This document shows positions 54,001 to 59,000 of a DNA stretch of 64,000 nt, piece after piece. The notes beneath the pieces are model-generated. The model was not told the DNA's origin. It ran no database searches and saw only the letters and a program-made list of their open reading frames with translations. The translations under genes were made by a program, and so were the position numbers. Source of the stretch: Temnopleurus reevesii (Eukaryota; Echinodermata; Echinoidea; Temnopleuroida; Temnopleuridae); NCBI GenBank assembly GCA_036244855.1, contig BQKZ01000829.1, forward strand, positions 13,806-77,805, in the 5' to 3' direction. Position 1 is the first letter of the stretch. Each line of letters starts with the position of its first letter.

Positions 54001-56060
54001 CTTGCCCAACACTGCTGTCTGTAGGAGTGACAGTAGGGGATTATGGAAGTGACATTCAAACTAGAATGTGCCAGAATATAAGCCAGAATCATCTCCTAAC
54101 TTCACACACATTTACTTGTATCTATGTAAAACAATTTGTGAATAAATCAGCTCGTTTCAAATAAATTTCTTCATCCTGACCATTACAAATCTACACCTTT
54201 AGAAGGGGGCAATCTTCATGAGTAAAACAAATATTCATCAATCTAAATTTTGGGGCACAAAACAAAAACTTGAAACATACATGTATTGCAATCAGTAAAA
54301 TCAGGGACAGGATTTTAAAAATAGATGTGTTAATGCATGAGCCCGAGTAGGAAGGCTGAGAAGAAGAGAAATTGTGTGTCGCCTAAATGGATTTTATCTC
54401 TGATGATTTACTGGAGAGTTATCCGAGTGGGTTGCCATGCCCATAATAAACATATCCAATCCACTTAACAATGAGAGTGCACATATATGTACACACTTTT
54501 ATCCATAGTATAAGAGTTTATTGTTTGGTTAAAATGGACGCTCAATGGGATTCATTAAATTTTATTCTCTGTTTTGGCTCAATTATTTCATTCAAGTACA
54601 TGTATTATAATATAACGAGATGAATATATTCAGATTATGTCTACTGGAATTCAAATTAGAGTGATCACATGCAATCATTACATCTGTTTATTGGGAATAA
54701 ACTCGAGAATTCCATCTCATAACTTGGTATTAATAACAATTTTGTTTTGCAGAAAAACTAGCATATATTATCAACAAGCTCTTTCAATAATAACAAAATC
54801 TTCAACAATTTTCTCTATTATTTCATGCTTTTTCAGCAACATTATTGCACAAGAGCATAATGGTTAGAATAAACATGAACATTGCTCGATAGGCAAGAAG
54901 GATAAACCATTTATGCTTGGATGTCATTCCGCCATCAGGCACAATTTACAAAACGATGTGCAGTATGTTGGGCGACCTGTTGGTGATTTATTGGTGCTTA
55001 TCAGCGGAGTGCTGGGGAGACATGGCTATATGCCCAACCCGCTTGATTAAAATTAAATGATCAATCAGAGATTCAATTGCCCTAAGTGAACACACATGCA
55101 GTTTGCACATTTATCATAAACCCACACTGTAGGAGCTTTTCTTGTGTAATGAAATTCTTACACTTGATTGCAAAAACAATAAAAATATATTATATTTCTA
55201 AATAAACTATTACATGACAATCATGGAGGTATATGACCATCATTTTCAAATTTAAACTTGACTACGTTTCGTCTACTATTTTGACAAAAAAATAATAAAA
55301 TATATGTGCAGCTTAGAAAATAACGTAGATGGAAGATTGCCTTTTATGCCTTCAGCTAAATACCATTTGCAGTCACATTTTGGGGGGTACAAGCCGGGTA
55401 AAAATTAGACTGAAATTGAAAAAAATGGAAAGCACTTACCGATGAAACCCTCCTGGCACATACAGGTATATCCAGCTTCCTTCTGGACACAGACCCCTTG
55501 ATTGAGGCAAGGGTTGGAGTAGCAGAAGTTGATCTCTGTCATGCAGTAGTTCCCTGTGAATCCTGGTGGACAGTCACACTTGTAGTATGTCACAGGATGG
55601 ATTGACCGGAAGATGACTGACGTTGTTGAGATGAAACCACCAGGCGTCCAGAAGACCAGCGGTGCTATACACTGGTAGAAGTCACTGCAGATCTCATTGA
55701 GGCAGAGGTTATCGCCAAACGGAAGAACAGTAGCACCTAGCGCCTCAGACAGCTGACTACGCTTCAAGTACACTCTCTCCTGGAGATACTGTGAGCTGAA
55801 AAAGGAGCCATCCGGACGTTGAGCTGCAAAAGTGATGTTGAGTATCATAGTCTCCTCATTCTTGATGCTGAAGAGATAGACCAGTTCCTGATTGGCAGGG
55901 ATGATACCAGCTAGAGCATCGATGAACTGAAGAAGTTTAGGAGATAAGAACTCGTGGGATTGCATGTCTTCTACCTGGACTGTCACACTACTGAACAGCA
56001 TGTCGTGGGTTACCATGATCATCCGAAACATACAAGTAGCTGACTTCCTGTTCACACCAT
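135..56060 (-). CDS. CELSR: CELSR/Flamingo seven-pass cadherin adhesion GPCR, partial (28 exons in window)
   Basis: The conceptual product runs in the exact CELSR domain order: post-cadherin membrane-distal region, EGF, LamG, EGF, LamG, two EGF, laminin-type EGF, HRM, GAIN, GPS, 7TM and a Ser/Asp-rich tail. Landmarks seen include the HRM motif [11 protein letters not shown], the GPS ending CSCSHLT, the TM6 motif GITWVFG, and the tail motifs SDSDSD...SSHSSDDD and HSTPK, all recognisable in vertebrate CELSR1-3. The 28 exons are 621, 235, 205, 110, 290, 164, 147, 111, 160, 260, 184, 197, 207, 187, 247, 180, 124, 204, 239, 67, 80, 169, 81, 238, 51, 87, 153 and 45 nt, in frame throughout. Known role of the family: homophilic adhesion at cell junctions, planar cell polarity with Frizzled and Van Gogh, and axon and dendrite guidance. 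The first exon here starts in phase 1 and the last ends in phase 1, so the gene is open at both ends. No frameshift or premature stop was found in any exon. I did not distinguish paralogues; one CELSR-like gene is assumed. Confidence 0.96.
665..670 (-). promoter_or_regulatory. AATAAA polyadenylation signal downstream of the w27 read-through stop
   Basis: The minus strand reads aataaa here, 47 bases after the in-frame stop. AT-rich introns contain many chance AATAAA hexamers, so its position relative to the stop is the only support. Confidence 0.3.
717..784 (-). CDS. Possible alternative C-terminus by read-through of exon w27
   Basis: If the w27 donor is not used, translation continues in frame for 22 residues ([20 protein letters not shown] plus KI) and stops at 717-719. 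A canonical AATAAA lies about 47 bases further (665-670 on the minus strand), followed by a T/GT-rich stretch. That makes a composite terminal exon plausible. This rests on sequence signals only; no transcript evidence is available. Confidence 0.35.
785..937 (-). CDS. CELSR: CELSR exon w27: acidic SDSD tail exon (153 nt), possible alternative terminal exon
   Basis: Acceptor tccttctccag/ac, donor accag/gtatgc; phase 1 on both sides. It encodes (D)[33 protein letters not shown] and [13 protein letters not shown]. This is the clearest tail match to vertebrates (human 'SDSDSDLSLEDDQSGSYASTHSSDSEEEE'). Read through the donor, the frame continues 22 codons to a stop at 717-719, with AATAAA at 665-670, so the exon may also serve as a terminal exon. 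Confidence 0.88.
938..2587 (-). other. Intron between w26 and w27
   Basis: 1.65 kb of AT-rich sequence with no exon-like or repeat structure I could recognise. It starts gtaaga after w26 and ends ccttctccag before w27. Confidence 0.7.
2588..2674 (-). CDS. CELSR: CELSR exon w26: small tail exon with polybasic run (87 nt)
   Basis: Acceptor tctccatcag/ac, donor cgtg/gtaaga; phase 1 on both sides. It encodes (D)[20 protein letters not shown], then PRRRRKRR. The basic run resembles a monopartite nuclear localisation or acidic-lipid-binding patch. The acceptor has a weak pyrimidine tract, which could favour regulated inclusion. Confidence 0.78.
2675..4229 (-). other. Intron between w25 and w26, with a microexon candidate
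   Basis: 1.56 kb, AT-rich. The only structure of note is at 3263-3284: tttcag, then 22 bases, then gtaagt. It does not fit the reading phase of the flanking exons and is described as a finding. Confidence 0.65.
4230..4280 (-). CDS. CELSR: CELSR exon w25: small tail exon (51 nt)
   Basis: Acceptor acacacag/ct, donor attag/gtgaga; phase 1 on both sides. It adds (A)[16 protein letters not shown] to the tail. The polypyrimidine tract is modest, but both phases fit w24 and w26. As a multiple of three with symmetric phases, it can be skipped without changing frame. Confidence 0.75.
4281..5637 (-). other. Intron between w24 and w25
   Basis: 1.36 kb. It contains a G-run at about 5121-5136 and a small palindromic element at 5283-5395 (separate entry). 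No coding sequence seen. Confidence 0.7.
5283..5395. mobile_element. Short palindromic MITE-like element
   Basis: The end gtttgcgattaattgc (5283-5298) is answered by gcgattaatcgcaaac (5380-5395), an inverted repeat with one mismatch. Shorter copies of the same motif lie between them (gcgatcgatatcaatcgc is itself near-palindromic). No clear target-site duplication was found, so it may be a relic or a locally grown palindrome. Confidence 0.4.
5638..5875 (-). CDS. CELSR: CELSR exon w24: cytoplasmic tail, Ser/Thr/Tyr-rich
   Basis: Acceptor atctcacag/cga, donor gatg/gtaagt; phase 0 in, 1 out, 79 codons. It encodes [19 protein letters not shown], a serine-rich run with [17 protein letters not shown], then [19 protein letters not shown]. 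Low-complexity Ser/Thr/Tyr content suits a disordered phosphorylatable tail. It is poorly conserved with vertebrates and assigned by position, phase and splice sites. Confidence 0.87.
5876..6635 (-). other. Two short introns around w23
   Basis: The introns at 5876-6234 (359 nt) and 6316-6635 (320 nt) flank exon w23. Both have GTAAGT- or GTAAAC-type donors and T-rich acceptors. No other structure seen. Confidence 0.7.
6235..6315 (-). CDS. CELSR: CELSR exon w23: start of cytoplasmic tail
   Basis: Acceptor ttgtttttag/gta, donor aactca/gtaagt; phase 0 on both sides, 27 codons. It encodes [18 protein letters not shown] and PDVNTSTNS. 'V' plus basic residues after TM7 corresponds to 'KEVRKALKLACSRK' in human CELSR. 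The cysteine cluster (C-R-C-C) near the membrane is a plausible palmitoylation site; that is an inference. Confidence 0.88.
6636..6804 (-). CDS. CELSR: CELSR exon w22: TM6 and TM7
   Basis: Acceptor tcttgtag/g, donor acagg/gtaaac; phase 2 in, 0 out. TM6 is [20 protein letters not shown] with the adhesion-GPCR G.TW.FG motif. TM7 is [20 protein letters not shown], followed by LDYR at the membrane exit. Human TM7 reads 'HYLFATCNCIQGPFIFLSYVVL'. Confidence 0.96.
6805..9026 (-). other. Intron between w21 and w22
   Basis: 2.2 kb, AT-rich, with A-runs near 7400. The flanking exons join perfectly (AG/G), so no exon is required. A 9-nt segment at 8205-8213 has ctag before it and gtaagt after it (see findings). 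Nothing else supportable. Confidence 0.65.
9027..9106 (-). CDS. CELSR: CELSR exon w21: end of TM5 and third intracellular loop
   Basis: Acceptor aatcttcag/atg, donor ctgag/gtaaga; phase 0 in, 2 out. It encodes [20 protein letters not shown] and PEFGKL. TM5 continues from w20, and the rest is the basic intracellular loop. The split arginine AG/G joins w22 exactly, so no exon is missing in the 2.2 kb intron that follows. Confidence 0.92.
9429..9495 (-). CDS. CELSR: CELSR exon w20: extracellular loop 2 cysteine and TM5 start
   Basis: Acceptor ctcaacag/c, donor gtggcg/gtaagt; phase 2 in, 0 out, only 67 nt. It encodes [20 protein letters not shown], directly comparable with human '[20 protein letters not shown]'. 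The loop-2 Cys that pairs with TM3 is the first full codon. Confidence 0.95.
9659..9897 (-). CDS. CELSR: CELSR exon w19: TM3, second intracellular loop, TM4
   Basis: Acceptor atattgtag/tat, donor cactt/gtaagt; phase 0 in, 2 out. TM3 contains [20 protein letters not shown], whose first Cys is the conserved disulphide partner of extracellular loop 2. Then [10 protein letters not shown] and [11 protein letters not shown] form the loop, and TM4 is [17 protein letters not shown]. The human match is 'LHLYRALTEVRDVNTGPMRFYYMLGWGVPAFITGLAVGL'-like throughout. Confidence 0.96.
10330..10533 (-). CDS. CELSR: CELSR exon w18: TM1 and TM2
   Basis: Acceptor ccatatag/ttc, donor aataat/gtgagt; phase 0 on both sides, 68 codons. 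TM1 is approximately [20 protein letters not shown] and TM2 runs through [18 protein letters not shown], joined by the short loop [13 protein letters not shown]. Human has 'LRILRSNQHGIRRNLTAALGLAQLVFLLGI' here. Confidence 0.95.
10882..11005 (-). CDS. CELSR: CELSR exon w17: GPS cleavage motif and tethered agonist
   Basis: Acceptor ttttttgcag/t, donor tatatg/gtaagt; phase 2 in, 0 out. It encodes [10 protein letters not shown], then [19 protein letters not shown]. The four GPS cysteines, the two tryptophans (one in w16) and the H-L-T tripeptide are present. Family knowledge places autoproteolysis between L and T, exposing TNIAVIMD as the tethered agonist. Cleavage here is inferred from the motif only. 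Confidence 0.96.
11274..11453 (-). CDS. CELSR: CELSR exon w16: GAIN subdomain B and start of GPS
   Basis: Acceptor attctatag/g, donor acata/gtgagt; phase 2 in, 2 out. It encodes [39 protein letters not shown] and then CVFWDFT, where the first GPS cysteine and tryptophan appear. Human reads 'RVPKRPIINTPVVSISV ... CVFWNHS'. The tyrosine codon TA/T is split across the junction with w17. Confidence 0.95.
11864..12110 (-). CDS. CELSR: CELSR exon w15: GAIN domain linker and subdomain B start
   Basis: Acceptor ttcctacag/tc, donor gtcag/gtaaga; phase 1 in, 2 out. It encodes [20 protein letters not shown], an acidic and proline-rich variable stretch, then [18 protein letters not shown]. The last part matches 'ASVIIYRTLAGLLPHNYD' of human CELSR, inside the GAIN beta-rich subdomain. 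The middle is poorly conserved, as it is between vertebrate paralogues. Confidence 0.93.
12368..12554 (-). CDS. CELSR: CELSR exon w14: GAIN domain, subdomain A
   Basis: Acceptor ttttttgcag/aac, donor atataa/gtaagt; phase 0 in, 1 out. It encodes [19 protein letters not shown], then [19 protein letters not shown], ending FSIITPNI. Human CELSR has 'KRHWELIQQTEGGTAWLL' and 'FTIVTPNIV'. The acceptor has a long T-run. Confidence 0.95.
12930..13136 (-). CDS. CELSR: CELSR exon w13: GAIN domain, subdomain A start
   Basis: Acceptor cctcccag/cta, donor acaaag/gtaaga; phase 0 on both sides, 69 codons. It encodes a mostly helical stretch with [19 protein letters not shown], matching human 'GSDVKVAYQLATRLLAHES'. 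It carries NAT and NET N-glycosylation sequons, which in this family lie on the extracellular side. Confidence 0.95.
13377..13573 (-). CDS. CELSR: CELSR exon w12: hormone-receptor (HRM) domain
   Basis: Acceptor tattacag/tg, donor gatatt/gtaagt; phase 1 in, 0 out. It encodes [36 protein letters not shown] and LFNCTS, the cysteine and tryptophan framework of the HRM domain found next to GAIN domains. The human match is 'YDSCPRAIEAGIWWPRTRFG'. The exon starts straight after the laminin-type EGF. Confidence 0.95.
13799..13888 (-). pseudogene. Intronic partial copy of exon w11 with an intact splice donor
   Basis: About 90 bases match the 3' half of w11 (14379 to about 14470) with only a handful of differences. 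The copied [11 protein letters not shown] coding region is followed by the same donor, g/gtaagatta. The upstream part of the exon and its acceptor are missing; minisatellite units replace them. Most likely an unspliced decoy inside the intron. Confidence 0.8.
14103..14316. other. Assembly gap (214 N)
   Basis: An unbroken run of N inside the minisatellite. The true array length is unknown. Any reading frame crossing it is meaningless. Confidence 0.99.
14379..14562 (-). CDS. CELSR: CELSR exon w11: laminin-type EGF domain
   Basis: Acceptor attttcag/gag, donor gaag/gtaaga; phase 0 in, 1 out. It encodes [17 protein letters not shown], then [30 protein letters not shown] and GCE. The human equivalent is '[30 protein letters not shown]'. 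The 3' half of the exon, with its donor, recurs at 13799-13888, and the segment for [12 protein letters not shown] has expanded into a minisatellite in the following intron. Confidence 0.95.
14943..15202 (-). CDS. CELSR: CELSR exon w10: end of EGF5, EGF6 and first laminin-type EGF segment
   Basis: Acceptor tttctctag/gt, donor gtgcg/gtaaga; phase 1 in, 0 out. After GYVGPDC, EGF6 has [18 protein letters not shown] and [14 protein letters not shown]. Next comes [18 protein letters not shown] and [10 protein letters not shown], the laminin-EGF start that in human reads 'GWWGHPTCGPCNCDVSKGF ... CNKTSGECHC'. Domain order and spacing match closely. Confidence 0.95.
15598..15757 (-). CDS. CELSR: CELSR exon w9: end of LamG2 and EGF5
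   Basis: Acceptor gataacag/ggt, donor aaag/gtaagt; phase 0 in, 1 out. It encodes [18 protein letters not shown], then NIVQGCNV, which closes LamG2, then EGF5 with [18 protein letters not shown]. The EGF5 hydroxylation position has Asp, but the expected aromatic residue is His, so the consensus is imperfect. EGF5 is finished by w10. Confidence 0.94.
16140..16250 (-). CDS. CELSR: CELSR exon w8: laminin-G domain 2, late strands
   Basis: Acceptor tctgttcag/acc, donor atgcag/gtgatt; phase 0 on both sides, 37 codons. It encodes [21 protein letters not shown] in two overlapping parts: the 'V.LGG' strand and then 'FTGCMQ', equal to 'FRGCLQ' in human CELSR. The donor GTGATT is weaker than the others in the gene, but the alternative would break homology and phase. 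Confidence 0.9.
16853..16999 (-). CDS. CELSR: CELSR exon w7: laminin-G domain 2, middle
   Basis: Acceptor tgttcccag/ttg, donor tataaa/gtgagc; phase 0 on both sides, 49 codons. It encodes [12 protein letters not shown] ... [11 protein letters not shown] ... LSMDFDKYK. The 'NDREWHDL' turn corresponds to 'NDGDWHHA' in human CELSR LamG2. Confidence 0.93.
17612..17775 (-). CDS. CELSR: CELSR exon w6: laminin-G domain 2, N-terminal part
   Basis: Acceptor cttcacag/ct, donor attgag/gtatgt; phase 1 in, 0 out. It encodes [14 protein letters not shown], then [14 protein letters not shown] and the strand ending TIRIE. The pattern 'FRT..ADGVL' is the hallmark of the first half of a LamG fold. It follows EGF4 directly, as in all CELSR proteins. 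Confidence 0.94.
17976..18218 (-). repeat. Tandem copies of the EGF4 exon tail plus donor in the w5-w6 intron
   Basis: The last ~57 bases of exon w5 and ~14 bases of intron recur as 71-base tandem units: copy B with its donor at 18148/18147 (gtatgt) and copy C with its donor at 18077/18076 (gtactt). An older, more diverged copy D ends at 17982 with donor gtacgt, and its similarity reaches further into the exon (to about 18060). The shared core on the plus strand is 'gacagttaacccctcca' and 'gagcaatggcaatggtaac'. Confidence 0.9.
18219..18508 (-). CDS. CELSR: CELSR exon w5: end of LamG1 and EGF4
   Basis: Acceptor tttgtgcag/a, donor gaag/gtatgt; phase 2 in, 1 out. It encodes [10 protein letters not shown] and [11 protein letters not shown], which end LamG1, then EGF4 with [12 protein letters not shown] and [12 protein letters not shown]. 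The last segment fits the consensus for Asp/Asn beta-hydroxylation, C-x-[DN]-x4-[FY]-x-C-x-C; this is a prediction from the motif. The 3' part of this exon and its donor site have been copied three times into the next intron (17982-18204). Confidence 0.95.
18509..20335 (-). other. Intron between w4 and w5
   Basis: 1.83 kb, no exon required by phase. A CT-rich low-complexity tract lies at about 19335-19430 on the plus strand. No supportable gene. Confidence 0.7.
20336..20445 (-). CDS. CELSR: CELSR exon w4: laminin-G domain 1, C-terminal part
   Basis: Acceptor ttttctacag/act, donor ctcag/gtgaga; phase 0 in, 2 out. It encodes [18 protein letters not shown] ... [13 protein letters not shown], which aligns with the human CELSR segment VDGCDTGVALRFG...YSCAA. 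The two cysteines are conserved. The exon is short (110 nt) and follows the 12 kb intron, so it was recognised by homology and phase rather than length. Confidence 0.93.
25228..27203. repeat. First copy of a 1976-base near-perfect tandem duplication
   Basis: This block reappears at 27205-29180 with a constant offset of 1977. I noticed one substitution (c at about 26051, a in the copy). Only a single N separates the copies, which points to two overlapping contigs, possibly two haplotypes, joined end to end rather than a biological duplication. Confidence 0.95.
26476..26551. repeat. (GAA)n microsatellite
   Basis: Nearly pure gaa repeats with a few interruptions. The same tract is present in the second copy at about 28453-28528. 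On the minus strand it reads as a false poly-Phe/Ser open frame. Confidence 0.95.
27204..27204. other. Single-N contig join
   Basis: A lone N sits exactly at the junction of the two copies, marking a scaffold join of unknown gap size. Confidence 0.95.
27205..29180. repeat. Second copy of the 1976-base duplication
   Basis: It matches 25228-27203 almost base for base, including the long (gaa)n tract. Intron length and any repeat counts here should be read with this in mind. Confidence 0.95.
30781..30911. mobile_element. Palindromic MITE-like insertion with 37-base inverted ends
   Basis: The left end 30781-30817 (cgagacgagacgagaagtgt...) is perfectly inverted at 30875-30911. The centre repeats the motif 'cattaatgcc' several times. 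A 16-base direct repeat, tggtgcacatatatat, occurs at 30726-30741 and 30916-30931, which could be a target duplication of a larger 175-base insertion or chance AT-rich similarity. No coding capacity. Confidence 0.7.
32392..32596 (-). CDS. CELSR: CELSR exon w3: laminin-G domain 1 core
   Basis: Acceptor tcttgcag/c, donor tttaag/gtatgt; phase 2 in, 0 out. It encodes [19 protein letters not shown], then the beta-strands ending in [14 protein letters not shown]. This is the jelly-roll core of LamG1, with the usual 'LIFYNGR' and 'DGEWHSV' signatures. LamG domains in this family lie in the extracellular stalk between EGF modules. The split serine codon AG/C joins w2 cleanly. Confidence 0.95.
32597..34782 (-). 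other. Intron between w2 and w3
   Basis: 2.2 kb. It contains a diverged tandem duplication at 34361-34661. No other exon fits the AG/C junction. Confidence 0.7.
34361..34661. repeat. Diverged direct duplication of about 140 bases
   Basis: The segments 34361-34493 and 34519-34661 share 'atttttagtaaaaat', 'gcagaaattgag', 'aaattgttcatt' and 'gatacaccaaaagaataca' in order, with substitutions and small indels. It is an old local tandem duplication in the intron. Confidence 0.8.
34783..35017 (-). CDS. CELSR: CELSR exon w2: end of EGF2, EGF3, start of LamG1
   Basis: Acceptor tttgtccag/ga, donor gtcag/gtaaac; phase 1 in, 2 out. It completes EGF2 (G-TNCE), then gives EGF3 with [19 protein letters not shown] and the closing CEIRTR. 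The [15 protein letters not shown] segment is the conserved entry into the first laminin-G domain of CELSR (human FPPSSFVMF...). The exon is isolated between a 20.4 kb and a 2.2 kb intron, but phase and homology fit both neighbours. Confidence 0.95.
38242..38519 (-). mobile_element. tRNA-derived SINE, full-length, with target-site duplication
   Basis: On the minus strand the element begins ggaggcgccgtggtgtagtg. It contains a pol III A box (tggtgtagtgg) and B box (ggtttgaatcc). A conserved-looking body follows, ending in an 'aagcgccctgagcactcag' region and 'gcgctatataaattgcat'. The 8-base direct repeat gcccttaa flanks it (38234-38241 and 38520-38527). SINEs with this type of tail are common in echinoderm genomes. 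Confidence 0.85.
41910..41999. repeat. Poly-C tract with short interruptions
   Basis: Two long C runs are separated by 'accacccccccaacctttc' and an A-run. The exact length is probably unreliable, because homopolymers this long are usually miscalled. The poly-Gly frames on the minus strand here are not genes. Confidence 0.9.
42509..43041. mobile_element. 533-base MITE with 34-base perfect terminal inverted repeats
   Basis: The left end cagtgtagtaaaatcacgct (continuing to 42542) is perfectly inverted at 43008-43041. The 5-base direct repeat atcac flanks it (42504-42508, 43042-43046). The CAGTG terminus suggests a hAT-like family, some of which make short target duplications, but that placement is tentative. 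The interior is GC-richer than the intron, has a (gcat)n run at 42883-42900 and encodes no transposase. Confidence 0.85.
44886..45018 (-). mobile_element. Truncated, diverged copy of the same tRNA-derived SINE
   Basis: Its minus strand aligns with the 5' half of the 38242-38519 element: 'gtagtgg', 'gactctagcctttcaac' and the B box ggttcaaatcc, then the body to 'caatccaggtgagg'. The 3' tail domain is missing. Divergence is much higher than expected for a recent copy. Confidence 0.75.
55440..56060 (-). CDS. CELSR: CELSR exon w1: post-cadherin region, EGF1 and EGF2
   Basis: Acceptor ...tttgcag/at and donor ...atcg/gtaagt; enters in phase 1 and leaves in phase 1. The first ~110 residues (starting [10 protein letters not shown]) match the conserved stretch between the last cadherin repeat and EGF1 of CELSR, with the signature [21 protein letters not shown]1 follows ([12 protein letters not shown] ... 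[12 protein letters not shown]) with a long insert between its cysteines ([14 protein letters not shown]), which is typical of CELSR EGF1. EGF2 begins [12 protein letters not shown] and is completed in the next exon. At 621 nt it is the largest exon in the window. No DxNDNxP cadherin motif is present, so the cadherin repeats must be upstream. Confidence 0.96.
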
Positions 56061-59000
56061 CTGCAAATAAACAAAAGGAAGAAAAGTAGAAAACTCATCA
56101 ATTGTTAGAACGATTTACATCATTTTTTTATCATATTGAATTAAATGAGGATCTTTACACAAATTTAACTTTTCCACATTTCTAAATAACTGATAAAAGA
56201 GGGAACAAAAATTAATATCTTGATCCTCATTACTACTTAATCATAGCATGCAAAATAATACAAAGGTATGATTATGAAAATCTTAAATTCTGATGTCAAA
56301 ACCCTCACAACAAAATGAGATTTTAATTCTTCAGAAATATTGCTTCTAAATTCCCAATATACCTCTATCATTCATATCATTTCAAATACACCATCAATTT
56401 CCAATGAATGAGAAAGGACAACAAAACCCAGGAGATTTACTAACACTCAATTTAGTCTGGGCTTGCAAATATTTATTGAGCCCTTGCCAAAATATTGCCT
56501 CAACTCTCACATAAATATTAGTTTCCTTTTGGTCCCTTTCACCAAACTCTCACATTGTGAGCATCAAGAATGATTGTTTGCAGAGCTTGGCTATGAGCTA
56601 TTTATGCTTCCCTAGCGTGAACAAAGATGGCAGCGCCATGGTTCTGGGTATATAAACCTACTTAACGTTTTCTGTATGCCTACGCACGATATATTCTCTC
56701 TCTCCAAGTAAAAAATGCACACATTTTGTATCATTCATTAATCCTTCATGTATCTTGTTCATAATTGTGTTATAACATCAGAAAATAGCATTCACTGAAA
56801 TTATCTTTTCAGAGACAAATTTGTATGATTTCATAGCTTCCTATTGCTCTTCAATGTCTCACTAGTACTTTACAATTTGAGACTATAAATGATAAGATTC
56901 ATGAAAAAAACCTACTGGGTGTTTAAAGAGATTGAACTTTATATTCCAAATCAAAGATGTTGCAAAGATGTAAGAAATGGGGGTGAATCTTCGAAACTGG
57001 ACCTCAATTCATACTGACTGACCTTATATTCCTAAGAATATAAATTCATGATCTCTGAAAACAAATTTATGTTCATTGAACATAAACTAATTATAAAATA
57101 ACATGATTAACATTCATTCCTCCATCAGAAAAAATGCATGAAGAGAGCATTGAACCTCTTTCTGAGAATATCTGATTTAAACCATTCCAAACCCAAGAAT
57201 GATCCATGTACTTGATACATCCGGTGACATTTAAAACCTAAGGTTATAGATGTTACTGATGTAACATACCAAGTATAACCTGAGGTTGGCCCCCAGGGCG
57301 CGTGAATATCACAGCTCCTGATTCTACTTGAACATGGGAAGCTATGGTTACCATGATCTAGACACTGATACATACTTGATCACACTCAATGCATTCTATC
57401 AGAGGTGGATGGTTCAAATCGTGAAAGAGATAACTGTACACCTTCATGATAGGAAGAGCAGAGATGCACTCTGAAACTATTATCATAAAACTAAAATCAT
57501 ACTGTGAGATATACTGTGAGTCTATCACCATATATCATCTAGCCTTTGGGGGAAATATTTAAATCAAGTTAGACAATAAGAGATTCAATTCAGACATGAA
57601 ATCCAAGTGATGAAGCAGCAGATGTAATACCTTATAAGATACATGTAGATGCCCAAGCAAAAATTTAAATTCTCATCCCTGTGATTTATTACATTAATGA
57701 GCTAACTGCTCGTTCCTGCATTGTTGAAAGTATACATTTTAGTTTTTAAAAATGATTTGAAGAAATAAGTATGGTGTAGAAGAAACACCTTAGTGCAACA
57801 AGCCCTTTATGCAACATACGGCTACAATAATATTGACCGTTATTCATGCTGTACTCCAAAGTACTTGGTTACTTCTCTCACTGAGTTCTTTTTCGTAAAA
57901 CTAGGATAAAAATTTAATGTCATTACAGCTCTGATTTATTTCTTGCCTTCTTCCTCATTACATTCAAGAATTCACCTCCCTCATCTTGTGAGTAGGCCCC
58001 ATCTTGACATACTCTCTCATCTCCCGCTCCCCCTTATAGAACATTCACACGGTTCACCCTCTACTGAACACCTTCAAAGATTCTGCTTAACATCCATGAA
58101 CATTGGGAAGCCGGCAACCATTCCTCCCTCAAGCTCTCTCTATTCCAAGCTACTATTAACCACATGGAAATTGACACTGCTTTTTCAGATTGGGGTTCAT
58201 GGGACAGGGTTATAAACATATCTTGGGGCTTCTTCTTCCTCATACAAGCGTCCAACGTGATGCCACTGTTTTCTGAAAGCATTCTGTGCATCATGTATGT
58301 GTTAATGTCAATATGAGGTCATCTCTTACACAGCATGCATTTGATGGTACAAATCACATTACTTGAAGCAATCAAACAGTGAAGTTATCTTAAATGTGAA
58401 ACGTTGATCAATGACAGAAATATTAGCTGATTCAACTACTTTGTCTTAAGATTCTTCTTTTTCCATTTTCAAAAAAATAGTATGATAAGTGAATATATTA
58501 AATCCTTTACTTCAGTGTGGACATGTTGTTACAATTGTTTCCTTACGCAATGGTCCACACTTTTAAACATCACATAAAAACACATTTTTTTTCAGAGATT
58601 GTGCAATAAGGAAGCCATCTTTCAATACTATAAAATCTATTTCAAAACTGTATTTTGTATATCACAAAGAACACATTCAGTCATGTAGCACTTGAACAGT
58701 GAAGAAAACGTGGATATACATGTATCAACTGATTATTTCTCAATACAATTTTCACACCCATACTTCATAGTTCATGAGCATCGAGTGGCAAACATCCCTT
58801 GAGATCATCTTATTTATCCAGCCAACTACTGATTTTTATTTGAACTGTTTTTCCCCCAAAGCCTCCGAAGACCAAACTTCTCTCCATGAAAAAAATCCCA
58901 TCAAAATGGGTCAGACAAGTTCAAATGGTTCAAATTCATTCAAAATGTCTGCAACATCAACATTCAGCAATAAAACCTGACAAAATATCGTGTTCATTTT

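Larger units (their letters stand above)
35018..55439 (-). other. 20.4 kb intron between w1 and w2
   Basis: Largest complete intron here. It holds two tRNA-type SINE copies, one MITE with clear ends, a poly-C tract, CT-rich microsatellites near 40855-40895, and otherwise AT-rich unique-looking sequence. The open frames at 39968-40237 and 49448-49738 on the plus strand resemble no family I know. No receptor exon is missing by phase. Confidence 0.7.

Noticed and set aside
57943..58215. 90-codon plus-strand frame
   Set aside because: Low-complexity Ser/Leu/His composition, no family resemblance and no splice or promoter context; a chance frame in intron sequence.
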